Shown here piece after piece: positions 1 through 6,585 of a stretch of 64,000 nt of DNA (its first letter is position 1; each line of letters opens with the position of its first letter). The stretch lies in contig JAVKDO010000116.1 in assembly GCA_040222235.1 (NCBI GenBank), positions 48,021 to 112,020 of the forward strand, given 5' to 3'. The notes beneath the pieces were generated by a model. The model was given only the letters and a program-made list of their open reading frames with translations, made no database searches and had not been told where the DNA came from. The DNA is from UBA6059 sp040222235. GTDB lineage: Bacteria; Bacteroidota; Bacteroidia; Cytophagales; Cyclobacteriaceae. The translations under genes were made by a program, and so were the position numbers.

Positions 1-342
1 ATCGAAGAACTAATGCCCGAATTATCTGGGAGTCCGTTGGATCAAGTCGAGCGGGCAGCAGCTAAGTTGCGAGCCATTGAGTCTCTTCTCTATCAGGTCA
101 AGAACCAAAGCCCTAAGGACAAAATAGCCTTCCCAATAAAGCTCAACAATCGCTTATCTGGACTCTATGGTTTTATCAATGTGGGTGATCAGCGACCGCC
201 AGTATCTATGTATGAAATGAAGGAGCTATTAGAAGCAGAGTTGAAGAGCGTTCATGCTAGTTATCAGTTAATACTCAAAAGAGAACTTGCGGCCATTAAC
301 GAAACATTAGAGAATCAATCCCTTCCCATAATCAGTTACTAG
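1..342 (+). CDS. C-terminal end of a BNR/sortilin-like repeat protein (5' truncated by window)
   Basis: The frame is open from base 1, so this is the 3' end of a gene that begins outside the window; the ATG at 13 is internal. The visible 113 residues are mostly helical and hydrophilic. They contain a segment of the type KLNNRLSGLYGFINVGDQRPP, which resembles the C-terminal tail of the large exported WD40/YVTN/BNR-repeat (VPS10/sortilin-like, often called glycosyl hydrolase) proteins common in Bacteroidota. The beta-propeller itself would lie upstream. The stop is four bases before the RidA gene, so the two are probably co-transcribed. The family call is from memory of the tail only. Confidence 0.5.
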   Translation: MEELMPELSGSPLDQVERAAAKLRAIESLLYQVKNQSPKDKIAFPIKLNNRLSGLYGFINVGDQRPPVSMYEMKELLEAELKSVHASYQLILKRELAAINETLENQSLPIISY

Positions 343-346
343 CACT

Positions 347-727
347 ATGAAAATCATCGAATCACCAGCACTACCACGTGCCAATGGGCATTACTCTCAA
401 GCCATCTCACACAATGGGGTACTCTACATTAGTGGTCAATTGCCGATTGATCCTGCAACTAAGCAGCCTCCAAAAGGGATAAAGCAACAGTCTCAGCTAG
501 TTCTCTCAAAGCTAAAGACCGTGGTAGAAGCTGGAGGCAGTCAACTTGATCAGGTCATCCAGGTGAGAATCTATGTCTCAGACATCAGTCTTTGGGATGC
601 TGTTAACCATGTCTACACGGAATTCTTTGGGGATCATAAGCCTGTAAGGGCAATTGTTCCAACAAGAGAGTTACACTTTGGCTGTTTGATTGAGGTTGAG
701 GCACTTGCCACTGTTAACGATAATTGA
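347..727 (+). CDS. RidA family (YjgF/YER057c/UK114) enamine/imine deaminase
   Basis: This 126-residue protein is a full-length RidA-family member. It hydrolyses reactive enamine/imine intermediates such as 2-aminoacrylate made by PLP enzymes, and members usually act as cytosolic trimers. The conserved LYISGQLP block near residue 27 and the C-terminal VPTREL...GCLIEVEALA block are present. The Arg in VPTREL is placed where RidA proteins carry the substrate-carboxylate-binding arginine. There is no signal peptide. The ATG at 347 follows the upstream stop by four bases. A second, exported RidA relative lies at 12628-13182. Confidence 0.9.
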   Translation: MKIIESPALPRANGHYSQAISHNGVLYISGQLPIDPATKQPPKGIKQQSQLVLSKLKTVVEAGGSQLDQVIQVRIYVSDISLWDAVNHVYTEFFGDHKPVRAIVPTRELHFGCLIEVEALATVNDN

Positions 728-731
728 TTGG

Positions 732-770
732 TTTGGACAATTCTGCAATCCAATTGCAGATTTGTCCAAA
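732..770. promoter_or_regulatory. 39-bp near-perfect palindrome upstream of the AAA ATPase gene
   Basis: The arms 732-749 and 753-770 are inverted copies matching at 17 of 18 positions around a 3-base spacer. The core at 744-758 reads TGCAA-N5-TTGCA, the same core as the metal-operon operators at 5321, 6489 and 9037. The right arm covers the TTG of a plausible -33 element (754-756), so a bound protein would block transcription of the ATPase gene. There is no T-run after it, so a terminator for the RidA gene is less likely. Confidence 0.65.
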
Positions 771-783
771 ATATGTAGCTTTG
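754..783 (+). promoter_or_regulatory. Bacteroidota-type promoter, probably giving a leaderless mRNA
   Basis: TTG at 754-756 and TAGCTTTG at 776-783 fit the TTG-N17-23-TAnnTTTG consensus with a 19-base spacer. Transcription should start about four bases after the -7 box, at or next to the ATG at 788, leaving no leader. Confidence 0.55.
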
Positions 784-787
784 CGTT

Positions 788-1951
788 ATGATTGATCGTG
801 CTCTGAGTGGTAAAATAAATGCTCTGAGAAAAAAATACCCTGTACTTACGCTTACAGGTCCGAGACAAACAGGTAAGACCACTTTGCTCAAAGCGTTGTA
901 TAAAGATCTTCCCTATGTCAGCTTGGAAGACCTTGACAACCGCTCAGCTGCATCCACAGACCCAAGGGGGTTTTTGAGTAATTTTCCAATAGGCGCTGTG
1001 ATCGATGAAATCCAGCAAGTGCCTTCATTATTGTCGTACATCCAGACAGTTGTAGATTCAAAAGATGTCCACTTTGCCCTATCCGGTTCACATAACTTCC
1101 AATTGCTTCAAAGCATCACACAGTCCCTGGCTGGGCGCACAGCAATTTTGAAACTCCTGCCATTTAGCTACACCGAGCTGGTCTTAGGAGGGTTTAAATT
1201 TGATAACTATGAGCAAATCGTTTTTCGGGGAGCCTACCCCAGGATTTATGATAAAGGGATTGAGCCCATCGATTTCTACCCCAGTTACACTAACACCTAC
1301 ATAGAGCGAGATGTTCGGCAGATAAAAAACATCGAAGATTTAAATGCTTTCAGCCTCTTTTTACGACTCTGTGCTGGTCGCATAGGCCAAGTCCTCAATA
1401 TTCAGTCACTCGCAACTGATGCTGGTATCAGTCCCAATACTGCAAAATCTTGGCTATCAGTATTGGAGGCAAGCTATATTATCTATTTGCACAAACCTCA
1501 TTTCCAGAATTTCAATAAGCGCTTAGTCAAATCCCCAAAGCTCTATTTTTATGATACCGGGCTGGCCTGTTCGCTGCTCCACATCAACGCCTTAGACCAA
1601 CTAGCCACACATTACCTCAAAGGTGGGTTATTCGAAAATTATGTGATCAATGAGGTAATGAAGGCTTATTTGAATTTAGGGATGAACCCTCCACTGTATT
1701 TCTGGCAGAGCAAGGATAAGAAAGAAGTTGACATAATTATCGATAGCCCGAGTGGACCAATCCCCTATGAAATTAAATCATCCAAGACACGTATGAACAA
1801 CCTATTCGGCAATTTGATTTACTGGCAGAAGCTTACAAATGCCAGAACTCAAAGCCTGCAGGTGATTTATGGGGGAGATGAGGATTTCAATACATCAATG
1901 GGCAGATTTATTAGTTGGGGAAACATCTCTCAACATCTCCCAATCAAATAG
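788..1951 (+). CDS. AAA+ ATPase with C-terminal DUF4143
   Basis: This 387-residue protein has a Walker A motif GPRQTGKTT at residues 24-32 and a Walker B AVIDEIQ (D73, E74). A DUF4143 region follows from about residue 190. Near the C-terminus an EVDIII...PYEIKSS segment resembles the beta-strand core of PD-(D/E)XK nucleases, as is usual in this family. The length is typical. The cellular role of these widespread, mobile ATPases is not established. Its start follows a near-palindrome and a promoter that leaves no leader. It converges on the TonB receptor gene 16 bases downstream. Confidence 0.85.
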   Translation: MIDRALSGKINALRKKYPVLTLTGPRQTGKTTLLKALYKDLPYVSLEDLDNRSAASTDPRGFLSNFPIGAVIDEIQQVPSLLSYIQTVVDSKDVHFALSGSHNFQLLQSITQSLAGRTAILKLLPFSYTELVLGGFKFDNYEQIVFRGAYPRIYDKGIEPIDFYPSYTNTYIERDVRQIKNIEDLNAFSLFLRLCAGRIGQVLNIQSLATDAGISPNTAKSWLSVLEASYIIYLHKPHFQNFNKRLVKSPKLYFYDTGLACSLLHINALDQLATHYLKGGLFENYVINEVMKAYLNLGMNPPLYFWQSKDKKEVDIIIDSPSGPIPYEIKSSKTRMNNLFGNLIYWQKLTNARTQSLQVIYGGDEDFNTSMGRFISWGNISQHLPIK

Positions 1952-1967
1952 GTGTAGATAAGCACAT

Positions 1968-4334
1968 CTAGTGAAAATCCCCGATCTTGATGCCGAAGAA
2001 GAAAGTCCTCGGACGGTTGGGCCCGTAGACATAATCTGAATCACGCGTCGGGCCAGTATCGAAATCATCCTGATAGCTGTTGAACACATTTTGAACGCCT
2101 CCACTGAGCTCTAGGTGAAAATGATCTGAGACCTGAAAGTGACGGGTCAGCTTGATATTCATATCCAGAAAAGGGTTGGATTCAAGTAAATCCAGGAATC
2201 CCGTCTCGCTGACCACTCTCGGTACAATCATACTTCCTGTATATGTTCCTGTTAAGTCTATCTGAAACTTCTCTGTCGCAGACCAATTGGTCGCGAAGTA
2301 ACCATAGACATTGGGCGTCCGGGTAAATTCATTTACTACAATGTTCGATTCGGCTTCATTCGGGTTTTCAGCCTCGAATAGCACTTGCCCATTGCGGTAG
2401 AGGGATCGCTGTAGTGTACCTCCCGCTTGAAAGTACCAGCGTGCAGAGGGCGCTGCGGTGAACTCAAAGTTTGCTCCCGTCACATATGCCCCGTCTCCGT
2501 TACGTACTTCTTCCAGGATAGAGCCATTAGGCAGTGTCGGTCCTGCGCTCACTATCGTAAATGGGTTTCGAAGCTCCGTGTAAAAACCCTCCACCAGGAA
2601 ATTGAATTGGGTCTTCCCAAGATCTTTGACATAATTGACGGAACCGGTGAAGGAGTCAGAGAGTTCCTTATCAAGATCCTCCCCCATGATGACAAATAGT
2701 GGCTCACCTCCAACTGAAGAAATATGCAGGTCTTCATTGAAGGCTTGTGGTGCTCGGAATCCTCTCGCATATCCGCCTCTAATCTGTAGCGATCGGGACG
2801 GCTTATACAGCAAAGTCAGTCTTGGACTAAGTACACCCAGTTCAACATTAGACGCTCGGCTCACATCTCCAACCTGGTATTGACCATTCACGGTAGTGTG
2901 ATCATAGCGTGCTCCAAGCAGCGTGGTGAATTTGGCGCTCGGCTTCCACTCTAGCTGGCTAAACAGCCCAATCGTGCTAACATGCTGATCAATCAGTTTG
3001 TTGTAGCCTGGAATCTTATCTTCAACATCCGCTAGCTGGTGCTCCACTCCAGCGGTAACCGCGCCAAGCTCGCCAAGGCTCCTCATGTACTGAATGCCCG
3101 AAACAAGCGCCAAGTCATCGGTGGTGCCATAAGCGTTCAAGGCCAACGCACTGTCAGCAGCTGTTCTTCCTCCACCAAGGCCACCGTAGAAACTGCCTCT
3201 CTTGGTCGATTGCGAGGAAACATAACCGGAGTATTTGTTAAGATTATCGGAGCTGAACTGATCAAAGGTCACCCCTGTCATGACGGTATTGTGATCCAGT
3301 TCTTCCGTGATATCGGTGAAATGAGAGGCTAGGTCGAGGTGATCACCACCTCGGCGGTATTCTTTTATTGCATTAAAGTCCAGCGTTAGTCGATTGTTTT
3401 GGCCTGGCTCAACAAAAGTCTTGATACCAAAAGTGTTGTTTTCCAATGCGGTGGTCTCCGTAAAGCCATCGTCATTAGCATCATAGCTCTCACGGTCGCG
3501 ATAGAGGCCATAGAGCGTCACCCCACTTCGCAAATCCTTGCTTACCACTGTGCCGTTGTAGTTGACCGATTGATCCAAGCTCTGTCCGTCAATGAGGGAA
3601 AGATTGCTACCGACTTGCCATGAGTTGTCCACAGGCTCTTTGGTGATGATATTGATGGTACCCCCAATGGCGTTGGAGCCGTAGAGTGCCGAACCTCCAC
3701 CGCGAACCACTTCTACTCGCTCCACAATGTTGGCCGGAATCTGATCAAGGCCATAGACTCCATTCAAGGCACTGAATACTGCTCTGCTATTCACCAGTAT
3801 CTGAGAATAAGCTCCATCTAGACCATTGAGGCGCACTTGGGTGAAGCCGCAGTTTTGGCAATTGTTTTCGACTCTCAGACCAGGCTGGAAGTTCAGCCCT
3901 TCCGATAGGGAAGTAGACTGCACAGCAGCAAATATCTTGGGATTGAGTACACCCACCACCACTGGGGACTCCCTACGATCAAGTGCATAGCGGGTACCAC
4001 TGACCACCACTTCATCAAGGCTCAATCGATCCACAGATAAGTCAATATTCAAGGCCACTTTACTATTCTCATTGAGTTCGACTATCTGCTCATTCGTGCG
4101 AAAGCCAACTGATCTAATCACAAGGGCATAAGAGCCCGCCTGCAACTTGGTAAATGCAAAATTTCCATTTTCATCAGTGTAAGCACCTTGAGTCTTGTTT
4201 TCTCCAATTAACTCAACGGTCGCACAACTAATTGGCTCATTTTCAGTAGCTGCTTTGCCTGCTATACTTGCTGATTGGGCACAAGTGTTGAGCCATGTGG
4301 TCAAGAAGAATATAGCGAACAAGAGAATGCGCAT
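1968..4334 (-). CDS. TonB-dependent outer-membrane receptor with carboxypeptidase-like N-domain
   Basis: This 788-residue protein has a signal peptide ending near CAQ (residue 19), a CarboxypepD_reg-like domain at about 20-95, a plug with RLNGLDGAYSQILV and VEVVRGGGSALYGSNAIGG, and a beta-barrel ending in an aromatic-rich strand (FFFGIKIGDFH). The plug contains an NCQNCG motif, which could bind a metal or form a disulfide. It is the last gene of the metal cluster, downstream of the CDF exporter gene but separated from it by a hairpin. The leader holds one good TTGCAA half-site (4350-4355) with a degenerate partner, so control by the cluster's Fur-family protein is possible. The substrate is unknown; a metal chelate is the likeliest guess from context. 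Confidence 0.88.
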   Translation of the reverse strand: MRILLFAIFFLTTWLNTCAQSASIAGKAATENEPISCATVELIGENKTQGAYTDENGNFAFTKLQAGSYALVIRSVGFRTNEQIVELNENSKVALNIDLSVDRLSLDEVVVSGTRYALDRRESPVVVGVLNPKIFAAVQSTSLSEGLNFQPGLRVENNCQNCGFTQVRLNGLDGAYSQILVNSRAVFSALNGVYGLDQIPANIVERVEVVRGGGSALYGSNAIGGTINIITKEPVDNSWQVGSNLSLIDGQSLDQSVNYNGTVVSKDLRSGVTLYGLYRDRESYDANDDGFTETTALENNTFGIKTFVEPGQNNRLTLDFNAIKEYRRGGDHLDLASHFTDITEELDHNTVMTGVTFDQFSSDNLNKYSGYVSSQSTKRGSFYGGLGGGRTAADSALALNAYGTTDDLALVSGIQYMRSLGELGAVTAGVEHQLADVEDKIPGYNKLIDQHVSTIGLFSQLEWKPSAKFTTLLGARYDHTTVNGQYQVGDVSRASNVELGVLSPRLTLLYKPSRSLQIRGGYARGFRAPQAFNEDLHISSVGGEPLFVIMGEDLDKELSDSFTGSVNYVKDLGKTQFNFLVEGFYTELRNPFTIVSAGPTLPNGSILEEVRNGDGAYVTGANFEFTAAPSARWYFQAGGTLQRSLYRNGQVLFEAENPNEAESNIVVNEFTRTPNVYGYFATNWSATEKFQIDLTGTYTGSMIVPRVVSETGFLDLLESNPFLDMNIKLTRHFQVSDHFHLELSGGVQNVFNSYQDDFDTGPTRDSDYVYGPNRPRTFFFGIKIGDFH

Positions 4335-4380
4335 AGAGTTGCCTTAGTTTTGCAACTCAAAACAAATTATTAGAATCGAC

Positions 4381-4416
4381 AAAAACAAAATTTAGCCTTG
4401 TCTAAATTTTGTTTTT
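4381..4416 (-). terminator. AT-rich hairpin overlapping the stop codon of the CDF gene
   Basis: Perfect 15-base inverted arms (4381-4395 and 4402-4416) flank a 6-base loop, and each arm ends in a run of A or T. On the minus strand this gives a stem ending in TTTTT directly after the CDF coding region. It probably ends that transcript so that the TonB receptor downstream needs its own promoter. The stop codon (4415-4417) lies inside the stem. Confidence 0.7.
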
Positions 4417-5296
4417 AGCAATCTATAAGCGCACATCTTTCGTCCTGGGTTTCGAAAGCAATGGTGAGATGATGGATTGACTCCTTTTTGAGTTTTTCTT
4501 CGATTCTTTGTTTGAGGTCTGCCTGTTGGCTCAGTCTGTAATCTTTATCCAATACAAGGTGGATGGTTAATACATTGTACTGCCCATCCATTGACCAGGC
4601 ATGGCAATCATGAATGCCGACCACTTCGGTGATCTCTCGCAGTTTCAGTCTGACCTCCTCGATATCCACTTCCTCCGGTGTACCCTGCAAGATGATGACC
4701 AGGCTCTTTTTGAGACTTTTGTACACATTGTACAGCATGAAAAGGGAGATCATTACCGATAGGAGTGGGTCAATAAAAGGCAAGTCATAGAAGATCATCA
4801 AAACACTACCAATGATCACGGCCACCCAGCCCAGTACATCTTCTATGAGATGAAGTGAAACTACTTTTTCATTCAATGATTCTCCTTTTCTCAGACGAAG
4901 TACCGCCGCACCGTTCACAATGACACCAATTACAGCTAATACAAGCATGCCTTGTGCGTTTGTTTGTTCTGTGTTGAACAGTCGAGGAATGGCGTGCACC
5001 AATATGACCACCGACCCTGCCACCAACACCAAGGCATTAATCACAGCACCAAGTAGAGAAAATCGCTTATACCCATAGGAGAAGGTGTCTGTTCTCCCCT
5101 TAGCAGAAAGCTTTTGAAAATACCAAGACAGACCCAGACTGAGGCTGTCACCCAAATCATGAACTGCATCTGATAAAATCGCCAGGCTGTTGGTCAGCAG
5201 ACCACCGATGATCTCTATTATCGTAAAGGCCAAATTGAGAAAGAAGGCTACTTTGATGTTGCCTGTGGCATGGTGGTGGTTATGATGATGTCCCAT
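4415..5296 (-). CDS. Cation diffusion facilitator (CzcD/ZitB-type) metal exporter
   Basis: This 293-residue inner-membrane antiporter probably exports Zn2+ and related divalent metals in exchange for protons. The N-terminus is histidine rich (GHHHNHHH). The two metal-site helices carry HxxxD-type motifs (SDAVHDLGD and HLIEDVLGW), followed by a cytosolic ferredoxin-like domain with HDCHAW. Length and about six membrane helices fit the family. A Nur-box-like operator lies 25-40 bases upstream, between this start and the Fur-family gene, so expression is likely metal-regulated. An exporter beside an importer suggests tight control of a single metal. Confidence 0.9.
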   Translation of the reverse strand: MGHHHNHHHATGNIKVAFFLNLAFTIIEIIGGLLTNSLAILSDAVHDLGDSLSLGLSWYFQKLSAKGRTDTFSYGYKRFSLLGAVINALVLVAGSVVILVHAIPRLFNTEQTNAQGMLVLAVIGVIVNGAAVLRLRKGESLNEKVVSLHLIEDVLGWVAVIIGSVLMIFYDLPFIDPLLSVMISLFMLYNVYKSLKKSLVIILQGTPEEVDIEEVRLKLREITEVVGIHDCHAWSMDGQYNVLTIHLVLDKDYRLSQQADLKQRIEEKLKKESIHHLTIAFETQDERCALIDC

Positions 5297-5319
5297 GTTT
5301 CAAAATTACTCAATGAAGA

Positions 5320-5336
5320 ATGCAACCTGTTTGCAA
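5320..5336. promoter_or_regulatory. Candidate Fur-family operator (TGCAA-N5-TTGCA) before the CDF gene
   Basis: TGCAA at 5321-5325 and TTGCA at 5331-5335 form a perfect inverted repeat with a 5-base spacer; including the flanking A at each end, 11 of 12 bases match TTGCAA-N5-TTGCAA. It lies in the 44-base gap between the regulator's stop and the CDF start. Confidence 0.6.
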
Positions 5337-5340
5337 TCAC

Positions 5341-5742
5341 TTAAGAGCAGTTGACACAGACACCATGATAGACCATTGAGGCTTCTCTGGCCTTAAACCC
5401 CATCGGAATAGGCATAACTGGAATCTTGGCTTGAGTCAGGCAGTAGGTTTCATCGCATTTTTCGCAATGAAAATGCACATGCTGATCTTGCGGGTTGCAT
5501 TCACAATCTTCCTCACAGAGGGCATAGACCATGGAGCCCGTTCCATCCTCTACTCCATGAATCAGCTTCTTTTCTTGAAAAGTCTTGAGTGTACGGTAGA
5601 GGGTGGCTTTGTAAGCTTGATCAAATTTTGCTTCCAGCTTTTTGAGGCTAATAGCAGTCTCGGCATCTAATAGCTCCTTGAGCACTAGCAACCGCATGGT
5701 CGTGGGTTTGATATCCCTATTTTCCAGCTTTTCTTCGAGCAC
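5341..5742 (-). CDS. Fur-family metalloregulator (Zur/Nur-like)
   Basis: This 133-residue protein has an N-terminal winged helix with the KATLYRTLKTF recognition region, followed by a metal domain with HVHFHCEKC (H88, H90, H92, C93-C96) and a C-terminal CVNC (C129, C132). The paired CxxC motifs fit the structural zinc site of the family. The start is GTG at 5742, because the nearby ATG at 5747 is out of frame and an in-frame stop lies just upstream. Context (ZnuD-like receptor, CDF exporter) suggests zinc. The repeated operators match the TTGCAA-N5-TTGCAA box known for the nickel regulator Nur, so metal identity is open. Confidence 0.88.
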   Translation of the reverse strand: MLEEKLENRDIKPTTMRLLVLKELLDAETAISLKKLEAKFDQAYKATLYRTLKTFQEKKLIHGVEDGTGSMVYALCEEDCECNPQDQHVHFHCEKCDETYCLTQAKIPVMPIPMGFKAREASMVYHGVCVNCS

Positions 5743-5834
5743 GACATAAAGCTAGTGAGGAATCATCGATTTGAAATAGGTCTGAAGATACAGCCTGCCT
5801 TCCTCTTTGAGGATAATTGATAATAGATCAGTCA

Positions 5835-5853
5835 GCAACCGATCGACGGTTGC
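5835..5853. other. Short GC-rich hairpin between lipoprotein and regulator genes
   Basis: GCAACCG and CGGTTGC form perfect 7-base arms around a 5-base loop. It lies just past the stop of the lipoprotein gene on the minus strand and has no T-run, so it may be a weak terminator, an mRNA end structure or an operator for the regulator gene. Confidence 0.35.
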
Positions 5854-5871
5854 CAACTAGTTGTCAGAATA

Positions 5872-6474
5872 CTATCGAAGTAATATCTGCCAAGAGATGT
5901 CAATGTCTGTATCTCCATTAGATGAGGATGATGTGGTCGTCTTGATACCGTCAGGCTGATGCTTCAGAATCACCCTGAAACTACCGGAAGCCGGAGGGCC
6001 TGTAGACCAAGAAGTAGTCAAACCAAGGGGTAGTCCGTTGATGTCTGTATCACCATAGTTCACAGCATCGAATCTCGTGTCAATATTCCCGTTCCCGACA
6101 GGGTTGCTAAACAAGCCGTCCGTCCAGCTGAAAAAGAACATGTGCTCATCCGCTTCTTCTCTAATCTCGTCAGTAATATCTTCAATGTCGGCGGGGTTCT
6201 CCGCATTGGTCAATTCAAGGGTCAACTCATAATTAGAAGCTGACTGCAATGTAATATCTCCTATTACCTGTAAAGGCAATGGCCCTTCACCATCCGAGTC
6301 TTGTGCTCTAGCGGTGACCGTAGCTCCTCCTTCCTGTGGCGTAAAAGTAAGTAACACATCCGTAATCACTTCTTCTGCATTTTCCTCCGGGGGAGCCGCA
6401 GGTTCGTCATCATCTCCGCAGCTGATAAAGCTAAAGGCTAACAGTAATGCAAGTAGGGTTTGTAAGATTTTCAT
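5872..6474 (-). CDS. Metal-cluster lipoprotein of unknown function
   Basis: The start is set at 6474 because MKILQTLLALLLAFSFISC is a clean lipoprotein signal with its lipobox Cys at residue 19. An upstream ATG at 6540 would put the operator 6489-6511 inside the coding region. The mature 200-residue protein has an acidic linker (GDDDEPAAPPEEN) and a compact beta-rich domain. It follows the ZnuD-like receptor gene in the same direction. Small lipoproteins of this kind accompany zinc-type TonB receptors in Bacteroidota, which suggests an outer-membrane accessory in metal capture. No catalytic motif is visible. Confidence 0.75.
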   Translation of the reverse strand: MKILQTLLALLLAFSFISCGDDDEPAAPPEENAEEVITDVLLTFTPQEGGATVTARAQDSDGEGPLPLQVIGDITLQSASNYELTLELTNAENPADIEDITDEIREEADEHMFFFSWTDGLFSNPVGNGNIDTRFDAVNYGDTDINGLPLGLTTSWSTGPPASGSFRVILKHQPDGIKTTTSSSSNGDTDIDISWQILLR

Positions 6475-6488
6475 GATACCTAATTTTG

Positions 6489-6511
6489 TTTTTGCAACAT
6501 TATTGCAAAAA
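6489..6511. promoter_or_regulatory. Perfect 9-5-9 palindromic operator of the metal regulon
   Basis: TTTTTGCAA (6489-6497) and TTGCAAAAA (6503-6511) are perfect inverted arms with a 5-base spacer, 15 bases upstream of the lipoprotein start. This is the best copy of the TTGCAA-N5-TTGCAA motif in the window. Confidence 0.7.
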
Positions 6512-6585
6512 GGAGAAAAACACAATTTATTGTAGTTCAAAATAGAGCCATTTATACAAACGGCCAGTATATACTTTCCGATAGG

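Noticed and set aside
374..381. CACGTG inside the RidA gene (and similar words at about 16471 and 53511)
   Set aside because: Only the central six bases of parS are present; the flanking GTT/AAC arms needed for ParB sites are missing.
2427..3332. Several plus-strand ORFs inside the TonB receptor gene
   Set aside because: They are antisense shadows of a clear receptor gene, with no start signals and no family similarity.
5744..5747. ATG just upstream of the Fur-family gene
   Set aside because: It is out of frame with the regulator; the in-frame start is GTG at 5742, followed by a normal Fur N-terminus.
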